A DNA stretch of 64,000 nucleotides from CAVSJJ01 sp963771015 (GTDB lineage: Bacteria; Actinomycetota; Actinomycetes; Actinomycetales; Dermatophilaceae). The position numbers and the translations under genes were made by a program. Positions 33,981 to 42,572 of this stretch are shown in pieces. The notes below the pieces were generated by a model. That model made no database searches. It was not told the origin of the DNA and saw only the letters and a list, made by a program, of their open reading frames with translations. Within the stretch, counting starts at the first letter, position 1, and the number at the start of each line of letters is the position of its first letter. Location: contig CAVYRN010000004.1 in NCBI GenBank assembly GCA_963771015.1, forward strand, positions 1 to 64,000, given 5' to 3'.

Positions 33981-36900
33981 ATGTCCCCCTCTCCCGCCTC
34001 CGACGGCTTCGTCCACCTCCACGCGCACACCGAGTACTCGATGCTCGACGGTGCGGCGCGGATCGGCGACCTGCTGGCCAAGGCCGAGGAGCTGGGGATG
34101 CCGGCCCTGGCGATCACCGACCACGGCTACCTGTTCGGCGCCTACGAGTTCTGGAAGAAGGCCCAGGCGACCTCGGTCAAGCCGATCATCGGCGTCGAGG
34201 CCTACGTCACCCCGGGCACCCACCGCACCGACAAGACCCGGGTCCGCTGGGGCGACGAGAAGAACGTCGGCGACGACGTCTCGGGCTCCGGTGCCTACAC
34301 CCACCTCACCCTGCTCGCCCAGAACAACGACGGCCTGCACAACCTCTTCCGGCTCGACTCGTTGGCGTCCCTGGACCAGGTCTACGCCAAGTGGCCTCGG
34401 ATGGATCGCGAGCTGCTCTCCCAGTACGGCGGCGGGCTCATCGCGACGACGGGCTGCCCGTCCGGCGAGGTGCAGACCCGCCTGCGGCTCGGCCAGTATC
34501 GCCAGGCCCTGCAGGCGGCGTCCGACTTCCGCGACATCTTCGGCGCCGAGAACTACTACTGCGAGCTCATGGACCACGGTCTCGACATCGAGCGCCGCGT
34601 CCAGAAGGACCTGCTCCGGCTGGCTCGCGAGCTCGACCTGCCGCTCGTCGCGACCAACGACCTGCACTACACGGCCCCCGAGGACGCCACCGCGCACGCG
34701 GCGCTGCTCTGCGTCCAGTCCGGCTCGACGCTCATGGACCCGGGCCGGTTCAAGTTCGACGCGGACACGTTCTACCTGTGGAGCCCCGAGCAGATGCGCC
34801 ACACCTGGCGCGAGCTCCCGGAGGCGTGCGACAACACCCTGCTCATCGCCGAGCGCTGCAACGTCTCGTTCACCGAGGCCGAGGGCCGCTACATGCCGCG
34901 CTTCCCGTGCCCGCCGGGGGAGAACGAGGAGAGCTGGTTCGTCAAGGCGGTCCAGCGAGGGCTCGCGGAGCGGTTCCCCGGCGGCATACCCGACTACGCC
35001 CGGACCCAGGCGGCGCACGAGATCGACGTCATCGTCTCCAAGGGGTATGCCGGCTACTTCCTCGTCGTCGCCGACTTCATCACCTGGGCGAAGGCGAACG
35101 GCATCCGGGTCGGCCCGGGCCGCGGCTCGGGTGCCGGCTCGATGTGCGCCTTCGCCATGAAGATCACCGATCTCGACCCCATCCCGCACGGCCTGATCTT
35201 CGAGCGGTTCCTCAACCCTGAGCGCCCGTCACTGCCCGACTTCGACGTCGACTTCGACGAGCGCCGGCGGGGTGAGGTGATCCGCTACGTCACCGAGAAG
35301 TACGGCGAGGACCGGGTCGCCCAGATCGTCACCTACGGCACCATCAAGGCCAAGCAGGCCGTCAAGGACGCCGCTCGGGTCATGGGACACCCGTTCAGTG
35401 TCGGTGAGCAGCTCACCAAGGCGATGCCGGCCGACGTCATGGGCAAGGGGGTGTCGCTGTCCGGCATCTACGACCCCCACCACGACCGCTACAAGGAGGG
35501 TGGCGAGTTCCGCGCGCTCGTCGACTCCGAGCCGCACCTCAAGGAGGTCGTCGAGACGGCCAAGGGCCTGGAGGGGCTCAAGCGTCAGTGGGGCGTCCAT
35601 GCCGCCGGCGTCATCATGTCGAGCGAACCGATCGCCGACGTCATCCCGGTGATGAAGCGGCTGCAGGACGGGCAGGTCATCACCCAGTTCGACTACCCGA
35701 GCTGCGAGGCGCTCGGGCTGGTCAAGATGGACTTCCTCGGCCTGCGCAACCTCACCATCCTCGACGACGCCATCGCCAACGTCGCCGCCAACCGGGGCGA
35801 GGTGATCGACCTCGACGAGCTGTCCCGCAACCTGGACGACCCGAAGGCCTACGAGCTGCTCCGCAGCGGCGAGACGCTCGGGGTGTTCCAGCTCGACGGT
35901 GGCGGGATGCGCACCCTGCTTCGGCTCATGCAGCCGGACAACTTCGAGGACATCTCCGCCGCGCTCGCCCTCTATCGGCCCGGGCCGATGGGGGTCAACG
36001 CACACACGAACTTCGCCTTGCGCAAGAACGGCAAGCAGGAGCTCATCCCGCTCGACCCCAAGCTCAAGGGGCAGCTGGAGCCGCGGATGATCGAGGCGCT
36101 CGAACCCATCCTCGGGACGACCCACGGCCTGGTGATCTACCAGGAGCAGGTCATGGAGGTCGCCCAGAAGCTCGCCGGCTACACCCTCGGCAACGCGGAC
36201 CTGCTGCGGCGGGCCATGGGCAAGAAGAAGAAGTCCGTCCTCGACGCCGAGTACGGCACCTTCTCCCAGGGCATGCGCGACACCGGGTTCTCCGAGGCGT
36301 CGGTCAAGGCGCTGTGGGAGGTGCTGGTCCCGTTCTCGGACTACGCGTTCAACAAGGCGCACACCGCGGCCTACGGGCTCGTGTCGTACTGGACGGCCTA
36401 CCTCAAGGCGAACTACCCGGCCGAGTACATGGCTGCGCTGCTCACCAGCGTCCGCGACGACAAGGACAAGTCCGCCCTCTACCTCGGCGAGTGTCGCCGG
36501 ATGGGGATCAAGGTCCTCCCTCCCGACGTCAACGAGTCGGTGGGCCAGTTCGCGGCGGTCGGGACCGACATCCGGTTCGGTCTCGAGGCGGTCCGCAACG
36601 TCGGCCACAACGTCGTCGACGAGATCGTCGCCGCCCGCGAGGCCAAGGGCCGGTTCGGCTCGTTCCGCGACTTCATGTCCAAGGTCGCCCCCGTCGTCTG
36701 CAACAAGCGGACCATCGAGTCGCTCATCAAGGCCGGGGCGTTCGACGGGTTCGGCGAGAGCCGGATGGGGCTGCTGCAGATCCATGAGGAGTACGTCGAC
36801 GCGTTCGTCGCGATGAAGCGCCAGGAGGCCATCGGCCAGGACTCGCTGTTCGGGGGGCTCGGGCTCGACGACGGTGACGAGAACGACACCGGCTCCGATC

Positions 36901-37571
36901 TCATGGGGCTGACCGAGGTGCCCCGGGCCGAGTGGGACAAGGCGACCCTGCTGAGCTTCGAGCGCGAGATGCTCGGCCTCTACGTGTCCGACCACCCGCT
37001 GTTCGGCGTCGAGCACATCCTCACCCAGCACGCCGACACCGCCATCGCCGTGCTCACCGGCGACGACTCGCGCCCGGAGGGGTCGATGGTCACCATCGCC
37101 GGACTCATCACCGGGCTGCAGATCAAGCGGACCAAGAAGGGCGACCTGTGGGCCATCGCCACGGTCGAGGACCTCGAGGGCGCCATCGAGTGCCTGTTCT
37201 TCCCCTCCTCGTACGCCTCGGTGGCGGGCAAGCTCGCGCAGGACCGGGTCGCCGTCGTCCGGGGCAAGGTCAACCGTCGGGACGACACGGTCTCGCTCTA
37301 TGCCCAGGACCTCACCCTTCCCGACGTCACCCAGGGCCCGCGCGGGCCGGTCGTCGTGACGATGGAGACGCTCCGGGCGACGAACGACACGATCATGGGC
37401 CTGAAGTCCGTCCTCGAGAACCACCCGGGGACCACGGAGGTGCACCTTCGCCTCGTCAAGCCGGGGCGGGTCGTCGACAAGCTACGGCTCGAGCACCGGG
37501 TGACCGCCTCCGAGGCCCTCTTCGGCGACCTCAAGGTCCTGCTCGGGCCCCGATGCCTCACCGGGGGCTGA
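33981..37571 (+). CDS. dnaE: DNA polymerase III alpha subunit DnaE
   Basis: 1196 residues. The PHP domain opens with FVHLHAHTEYSMLDGAARI and contains ALAITDHGYLFGAYEF. The polymerase core has GRGSGAGSMCAFAMKITDLD (palm), PSLPDFDVDFDERRRGEVI (catalytic Asp pair) and YRPGPMGVNAHTNFA. Helix-hairpin-helix and OB-fold domains (VTIAGLITGLQIKRTKKGDL) and the C-terminal tau-binding region follow. It is the main replicative polymerase. The ATG at 33981 rather than an upstream in-frame start is supported by the leaderless -10 box. Confidence 0.98.
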   Translation: MSPSPASDGFVHLHAHTEYSMLDGAARIGDLLAKAEELGMPALAITDHGYLFGAYEFWKKAQATSVKPIIGVEAYVTPGTHRTDKTRVRWGDEKNVGDDVSGSGAYTHLTLLAQNNDGLHNLFRLDSLASLDQVYAKWPRMDRELLSQYGGGLIATTGCPSGEVQTRLRLGQYRQALQAASDFRDIFGAENYYCELMDHGLDIERRVQKDLLRLARELDLPLVATNDLHYTAPEDATAHAALLCVQSGSTLMDPGRFKFDADTFYLWSPEQMRHTWRELPEACDNTLLIAERCNVSFTEAEGRYMPRFPCPPGENEESWFVKAVQRGLAERFPGGIPDYARTQAAHEIDVIVSKGYAGYFLVVADFITWAKANGIRVGPGRGSGAGSMCAFAMKITDLDPIPHGLIFERFLNPERPSLPDFDVDFDERRRGEVIRYVTEKYGEDRVAQIVTYGTIKAKQAVKDAARVMGHPFSVGEQLTKAMPADVMGKGVSLSGIYDPHHDRYKEGGEFRALVDSEPHLKEVVETAKGLEGLKRQWGVHAAGVIMSSEPIADVIPVMKRLQDGQVITQFDYPSCEALGLVKMDFLGLRNLTILDDAIANVAANRGEVIDLDELSRNLDDPKAYELLRSGETLGVFQLDGGGMRTLLRLMQPDNFEDISAALALYRPGPMGVNAHTNFALRKNGKQELIPLDPKLKGQLEPRMIEALEPILGTTHGLVIYQEQVMEVAQKLAGYTLGNADLLRRAMGKKKKSVLDAEYGTFSQGMRDTGFSEASVKALWEVLVPFSDYAFNKAHTAAYGLVSYWTAYLKANYPAEYMAALLTSVRDDKDKSALYLGECRRMGIKVLPPDVNESVGQFAAVGTDIRFGLEAVRNVGHNVVDEIVAAREAKGRFGSFRDFMSKVAPVVCNKRTIESLIKAGAFDGFGESRMGLLQIHEEYVDAFVAMKRQEAIGQDSLFGGLGLDDGDENDTGSDLMGLTEVPRAEWDKATLLSFEREMLGLYVSDHPLFGVEHILTQHADTAIAVLTGDDSRPEGSMVTIAGLITGLQIKRTKKGDLWAIATVEDLEGAIECLFFPSSYASVAGKLAQDRVAVVRGKVNRRDDTVSLYAQDLTLPDVTQGPRGPVVVTMETLRATNDTIMGLKSVLENHPGTTEVHLRLVKPGRVVDKLRLEHRVTASEALFGDLKVLLGPRCLTGG

Positions 37572-37574
37572 CCG

Positions 37575-39728
37575 GTGCCCCAGACCCCTTCGCCGCCGGG
37601 TGCGGCGCAGCCTTCCACGCCGCCGGTGGCGCCGCGACGCGCGCACGTCCGCGAGCATCACGGCGACCGGGTCGAGGACCCCTACGAGTGGCTGCGTGAC
37701 GAGTCCGATCCGCAGGTGCTCGCCTACCTGGCCGCCGAGAACGCCTACGCCGAGGCGCTGACCGCGCATCTCGCGCCCCTGCGGCAGGCCATCTTCGACG
37801 AGATCAAGGCCAGGGTCCTCGAGACCGACCTCTCGGTGCCGGTCGCCAGCGGTCCGTGGTGGTACTACGTCCGCACCGTCGAGGGCCGCCAGTATGCCGT
37901 CCACGCCCGCGCCCCCATTACCGACCGGTCGGTGCGCCCGGACCTCGGCGGCGGGGCCATCCCGGGTGAGCAGGTCCTCCTCGACGGCAACGTCGAGGCC
38001 GGCGACAGCGAGTTCTTCTCGGTCGGCGCCCTGACGGTGAGCGGCGACCATGCGACGCTCGCGTTCGGCATCGACACCCGGGGCGACGAGCGGTTCGTCG
38101 TCACCGTCCGCGACCTCGTCACCGGCGAGACCCTCGACACGGCCCTCACCGACGTCGGCTACGGCTGTGAGCTCTCCCATGACGGCCGCCTCCTCTACTA
38201 CACCCGGCTCGACGACGCCTGGCGCCCGTACCAGCTCTGGCGGCACCGGGTCGGCACGCCGGCCGGCGAGGACGTCCTGCTCCGCCAGGAGGACGACGAG
38301 CGGTTCTGGATGGGCGTCGAGACCAGCCGCGACGAGCGGTGGCTCATCCTGTCGCTGGCGTCGAAGACGACCTCCGAGGTGTGGCTGCTGCCCGCCGACG
38401 ACCCCGAGGGGGAGCTCCGGTGCGTCGCCCCGCGCCGAGACGGGATCGAGTACGACGTCGAGCCTGCCGCCGACCGGCTGCTCATCGTCCACAACACCGA
38501 CCAGCCGGACGCCGACCTGGCCTGGGCGCCCCTCGACGCGACGAGCCACGAACAGTGGCGGCCGATGCTCGAGGCCGGGCCGGGGGAGCGGTTCCTCGGC
38601 ATCGACGCCTTCGACTCGGCCGCCGTGCTGTCCCTGCGGTCCGGGGGGCTCACCGCGCTTCGGGTGCTGCCTCGGGACCCGTCCTCGGTGTCCGGCTACG
38701 GGTCGCCGGCGGAGGTCGACCTCGACGAGGAGCTGTACTCGGTCGGTCTCGGCGACAACCCCGAGGCTGCGACGACAGCCGTCCAGGTCGTCGTCGAGTC
38801 CTTCGTCACCCCACGGACCGTCCTCGACCTCGATGTCATCACCGGGGAGCGGACCGTCCTGAAGCGTCAGCCGGTCCTCGGTGGCTTCGACCCTGCTCAC
38901 TATGCCCAGCACCGCGAGTGGGCCACCGCACCCGACGGCACGCTCGTCCCGGTATCGATCGTCCACCGGGCCGGGCTGGAGCCCGATGGCACCCACCCGG
39001 CGCTGCTCACGGCATACGGGGCCTATGAGTCGTCCAACGACCCGTACTTCTCCGTGGCGCGGCTCAGCCTGCTCGACCGCGGCGTCGTGTATGCCGTCGC
39101 CCACGTCCGCGGCGGTGGCGAGATGGGCCGGCACTGGTACGACGACGGCAAGCTGCTGGCCAAGCCGACCACGTTCACCGACCTCGTCGCGTGTGCCGAC
39201 CATCTCCTCGCGCACGGCTGGGCGGCCCGCGACCGGCTGGCGCTCGAGGGCGGTTCGGCGGGTGGGCTCACCGTCGGCGCCGCCGTCAACCTCGCCCCCG
39301 ACCGGTTCCGCGTCGTCCATGCCGCGGTCCCCTTCGTCGACGCCCTGACGACGATGCTGCGCCCCGACCTGCCGCTCACCGTGGGGGAGTGGGAGGAGTG
39401 GGGCAACCCGGAGGCCGATCCCGAGACGTATGCGTGCATGAAGGGGTACTCACCCTACGAGAACCTCGCCGCTCGGGACTATCCCGCCATCCTCGCGACG
39501 ACGAGCCTGCACGACACCCGGGTCTCCTACACCGAGCCGGCGAAGTGGGTCGCCCGGCTCCGGGCGACGGTGACGAGCGGCGCGCCCGAGCGACCGATCC
39601 TGCTGCGCACCGAGATCGCAGCGGGCCACGGTGGCCGCAGCGGGCGGTATGCCGCCTGGGAGCAGATCGCGTGGGAGTGGGCCGTTCTCCTCGACCAGCT
39701 CGGGCTGGCCGAGAAGAACGGGACCTGA
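37575..39728 (+). CDS. ptrB: S9 prolyl oligopeptidase-family peptidase (oligopeptidase B-like)
   Basis: 717 residues from a GTG three bases after the dnaE stop. The N-terminal motif GDRVEDPYEWLRDESDPQVL and a seven-bladed propeller (about 75-420) gate a C-terminal alpha/beta hydrolase. The catalytic Ser is in LALEGGSAGGLTVGAAVNLA, Asp in TSLHDTRVSYTEPAKW and His in IAAGHGGRSGR. It cleaves short peptides; the oligopeptidase B (after Arg/Lys) assignment is by overall likeness. The close spacing to dnaE suggests co-transcription. A 34-bp gap separates it from the convergent stress protein. Confidence 0.9.
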   Translation: MPQTPSPPGAAQPSTPPVAPRRAHVREHHGDRVEDPYEWLRDESDPQVLAYLAAENAYAEALTAHLAPLRQAIFDEIKARVLETDLSVPVASGPWWYYVRTVEGRQYAVHARAPITDRSVRPDLGGGAIPGEQVLLDGNVEAGDSEFFSVGALTVSGDHATLAFGIDTRGDERFVVTVRDLVTGETLDTALTDVGYGCELSHDGRLLYYTRLDDAWRPYQLWRHRVGTPAGEDVLLRQEDDERFWMGVETSRDERWLILSLASKTTSEVWLLPADDPEGELRCVAPRRDGIEYDVEPAADRLLIVHNTDQPDADLAWAPLDATSHEQWRPMLEAGPGERFLGIDAFDSAAVLSLRSGGLTALRVLPRDPSSVSGYGSPAEVDLDEELYSVGLGDNPEAATTAVQVVVESFVTPRTVLDLDVITGERTVLKRQPVLGGFDPAHYAQHREWATAPDGTLVPVSIVHRAGLEPDGTHPALLTAYGAYESSNDPYFSVARLSLLDRGVVYAVAHVRGGGEMGRHWYDDGKLLAKPTTFTDLVACADHLLAHGWAARDRLALEGGSAGGLTVGAAVNLAPDRFRVVHAAVPFVDALTTMLRPDLPLTVGEWEEWGNPEADPETYACMKGYSPYENLAARDYPAILATTSLHDTRVSYTEPAKWVARLRATVTSGAPERPILLRTEIAAGHGGRSGRYAAWEQIAWEWAVLLDQLGLAEKNGT

Positions 39729-39762
39729 CCGGCGGGCAGCGGCCCGCCGAGACCGAGGCCGC

Positions 39763-40644
39763 TCAGGCGGCGAGCGGAGCGATGACGAGGGGGCACGCGG
39801 TGCGCCCCATGAGGCGCACGGGCACCGAGCCGATCCGCAGCCCGGGGAAGCCCCCGAGACCGCGGCGGCCCACGATGACGAGGTCGGCGTCCTGGGAATG
39901 CTCGCCCAGGGCCCGCACCGGGTCGCCCTTGACGATGTCGTGGGCGACGGCGACGTCGGGGTGGGCCGCCGTGTGGGCGGTGATCGTGGCCTCGACGGCC
40001 TCCTCGAGATCGCTCTCGTGGGTCGGCCACCCCGCGACCGCGGTGGTGACGCCGTTGCCGGCCTTGCGCGGCTGCCAGGCATGGACGACCTGGAGCTTGG
40101 CGCCCCGAAGGGCCGCCCGGTCGAAGGCCTCGCCGAGGGCGCCGAGACTGTCGGCGGAGCCGTCGACACCGACGACGACGCGGCCATGGGCCGAGGCGCT
40201 GGTGCGCCCCTCGTGACCGATGACGACGACCGGGCAGTGGGCGTTCATCGCCACCTGGAGCGTCGTGGGTCCGATGGAGGCCCGGCTGATGATCCCGTGG
40301 CCGACCGCACCCATGACGACCATGGCGGCCTTGTGCGAGACCTGGATGAGCGTCGGCGAGGCGAAGCCGCGCACGCAGGCCGTCGACACCGCGAGGGTCG
40401 GGGCGATGGCGTGGACCTGGCCGACGGCCGTGCGCAACATGGCCTGCCCGGCCTTGGCGCGTGCGTCGGGGTCGGTGCTCCCGGCGAACCCGTCGCCCGG
40501 GTCGGTCTTACAGGCGTGGACGATGTGCACCGGAAGGCCGCGAGCGGAGGCGCGTCGAGCGGACCACTGGAGGGCCGCGACGCTGAGGGGGGATCCGTCG
40601 AAGCCGACCACGATGCTTCCAGGCGAGAACGAGGCTGTTGACAC
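39763..40644 (-). CDS. Tandem universal stress protein (two UspA domains)
   Basis: 293 residues. The GTG at 40644 has AGGAAGGA upstream. Domain 1 begins SIVVGFDGSPLSVAALQW and ends with GAVGHGIISRASIGPTT; domain 2 begins VVVGVDGSADSLGALGEA and ends with GRRGLGGFPGLRIGSV. Both carry the G-x2-G-x9-G(S/T) ATP-binding pattern. Such actinobacterial tandem Usps bind ATP and accumulate in stress or hypoxia. A head-to-head 163-bp region separates it from mtnA and contains an 11-bp direct duplication (40701-40722). Confidence 0.92.
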   Translation of the reverse strand: MSTASFSPGSIVVGFDGSPLSVAALQWSARRASARGLPVHIVHACKTDPGDGFAGSTDPDARAKAGQAMLRTAVGQVHAIAPTLAVSTACVRGFASPTLIQVSHKAAMVVMGAVGHGIISRASIGPTTLQVAMNAHCPVVVIGHEGRTSASAHGRVVVGVDGSADSLGALGEAFDRAALRGAKLQVVHAWQPRKAGNGVTTAVAGWPTHESDLEEAVEATITAHTAAHPDVAVAHDIVKGDPVRALGEHSQDADLVIVGRRGLGGFPGLRIGSVPVRLMGRTACPLVIAPLAA

Positions 40645-40807
40645 TGCTGCTGTCCTTCCTGTCCGGCGCAGGCTCGCCGGGCTGACTTCACGATGGACCC
40701 GCGGGCTGGGAGCGGGCTGGGAGTGTGCTGTGCTGGGGGATGACACGGCAGGATGGCTCCTCGGGCCGCTGCCCGCCATGCCCGACCAAGGAAGGACGCG
40801 TGCTGCG

Positions 40808-41833
40808 ATGACGATCGAGGCCATCGGCTGGGACGAGGACGAGCAGGTCGTCCTGCTCCTCGACCAGACCCGGCTCCCCGACGAGACGACCGTGCTGCGG
40901 GTGACCCGCACCGACGACCTCGTCGCGGCCATCGCCTCTCTCGCCGTCCGTGGCGCGCCGGCCCTCGGTGTCGCCGGAGCGCTCGGAGTCGTGGTCGCCA
41001 TGGACGAGGCCGCCCGCGAGGGTTGGTCCGCGGACCGCCTCGACGCGGCCGTCGACCGGGTCCGGCATGCCCGTCCCACGGCCGTCAACCTCGCCTGGGG
41101 AGTGGACCAGGTCCGACCGCTCATGGCCGAGGGCCGCACCGCCGTCCTCGCCGCAGCGCTGCGGGTCAAGGACGAGGACACCGCCGCCAACCACGCGCTC
41201 AGCGCCCACGGCGCCGACTGGCTGCTCGCGCGGCTCGACCGGCCCGGCCTGCGGGTCATCACCCACTGCAACGCCGGCTCCCTCGCGACCTCGGGGTGGG
41301 GCACCGCCCTCGGCGTCGTCCGTGAGCTCAACGCCCGCGGCCGGCTCGAGTTCGTCTACGCCGACGAGACCCGGCCGCTGCTGCAGGGAGCACGGCTCAC
41401 GGCATACGAGCTGGCGGCCGACGGCATCCCGCACGCGGTCCAGGCGGACGGGGCTGCGGCTTCGACGATCCTGCGCGGGCTCGTCGACCTCGTCGTCGTG
41501 GGCGCCGACCGGATCGCCGCGAACGGTGACACCGCCAACAAGATCGGCACGGTGGGCCTCGCCCTCGCGGCCCGGGAGGCCGGGATCCCGTTCGTCGTCG
41601 CCGCCCCGTGGTCGACCGTCGACCTCGCGACACCGGACGGCTCCGCCATCGAGATCGAGGAGCGGGCGGGCGAGGAGGTGACGACCCTCGCCGGGAGGCG
41701 GCTCACGCCGGCGGGTACCCGCGGGTTCAACCCCGCGTTCGACGTCACCCCGGCCCGTTTCGTCTCGCTCATCACGACCGAGCGGGGTGTCGTCGAGCCT
41801 GCGACGGGGGTCACCCCAGGGGCGCTCGCCTAG
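40808..41833 (+). CDS. mtnA: S-methyl-5-thioribose-1-phosphate isomerase MtnA
   Basis: 341 residues. The eIF-2B-like fold is recognised from LLDQTRLPDETTVLRV, ASLAVRGAPALGVAGALGVV, VITHCNAGSLATSGWGTALG (catalytic Cys in THCNAGSLAT), YADETRPLLQGARLTAYEL and VVVGADRIAANGDTANKIGT (catalytic Asp). It isomerises methylthioribose-1-phosphate to the ribulose form, and some relatives accept 5-deoxyribose-1-phosphate. Its stop shares a CTAG with that of the convergent aldolase, the likely next enzyme. Confidence 0.95.
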   Translation: MTIEAIGWDEDEQVVLLLDQTRLPDETTVLRVTRTDDLVAAIASLAVRGAPALGVAGALGVVVAMDEAAREGWSADRLDAAVDRVRHARPTAVNLAWGVDQVRPLMAEGRTAVLAAALRVKDEDTAANHALSAHGADWLLARLDRPGLRVITHCNAGSLATSGWGTALGVVRELNARGRLEFVYADETRPLLQGARLTAYELAADGIPHAVQADGAAASTILRGLVDLVVVGADRIAANGDTANKIGTVGLALAAREAGIPFVVAAPWSTVDLATPDGSAIEIEERAGEEVTTLAGRRLTPAGTRGFNPAFDVTPARFVSLITTERGVVEPATGVTPGALA

Positions 41834-42504
41834 GCCGTGACGACCCTCCCGACCCACTCGGGCGGGAACTGCGCGGTCGTGTCGCCGGCGAGGAGCAGCC
41901 GGTAGGTCATCGTCGCCGCCTCCTCGAGGTTCATCGCCCGGCGCAGCGCCATCTCGACGCCGTCACCGAGGGCCGAGCAGCCGTGGTGGGCGAGGACGAC
42001 GGCGTTGTGCTCCCGGGCCTGCTCGGCTGCTGCGTCGGCCACCTCCTGGCTTCCGGCCGGGAGGAACGGGATGCGACCCACCGACCCGAGGTAGACCTGG
42101 TGGTCGGAGGTGACCAGCCGGATGGGCTGGCCGAGGACGTCGACGAGCAGGACATGCTGGGGGTGGAGGTGGACGATGGCCCCCACGTCCGCGCGGACGG
42201 CGTAGGTGCGGTGGTGCAGCTTCCACTCCACGGATGGGCGGTCGGCGCCTGCTCGTCGTTCGCCGTCCATCCCCATGACGACGAGATCCGCGGGGGTGAG
42301 CCGGTCCAGCCAGGTTCCGGTGGCGGTGACGACGAAGGCATCCGATCCGGGGACCCGGGCCGAGAGGTTGCCGCCGGAGGCGACGACGAGCCCCCGCTCG
42401 ACCACGGTGCGCCCCGCGTCGATGAGCTCGTCGATGAGCTGGTCCAGGAGGGCGTCGGGAACGCCGTCAGGGGTGGTGCCGAGTGGGGTCATGTCCAGCA
42501 TCAT
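41830..42504 (-). CDS. Class II aldolase/adducin-family protein (MtnB or methylthioribulose/deoxyribulose-phosphate aldolase)
   Basis: 224 residues from ATG 42504. ERGLVVASGGNLSARVPG is the phosphate-binding turn of this family; HLHPQHVLLVDV and VLAHHGCSALGDGVEMAL supply the Zn-binding His residues. Family members are either MtnB dehydratases or aldolases that split the phosphorylated ketose into DHAP and an aldehyde. No mtnC/mtnD genes are nearby, so the aldolase (DHAP-shunt) role with MtnA is at least as likely as the full methionine salvage cycle. The stop overlaps that of mtnA. Confidence 0.82.
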   Translation of the reverse strand: MMLDMTPLGTTPDGVPDALLDQLIDELIDAGRTVVERGLVVASGGNLSARVPGSDAFVVTATGTWLDRLTPADLVVMGMDGERRAGADRPSVEWKLHHRTYAVRADVGAIVHLHPQHVLLVDVLGQPIRLVTSDHQVYLGSVGRIPFLPAGSQEVADAAAEQAREHNAVVLAHHGCSALGDGVEMALRRAMNLEEAATMTYRLLLAGDTTAQFPPEWVGRVVTA

Positions 42505-42572
42505 GGTCCATGCCGGCCTCCGGGGGCCTGCCGGCCGGAGGATGGGCCGGTGGCCGGGGGAGCCGGCCCGGC

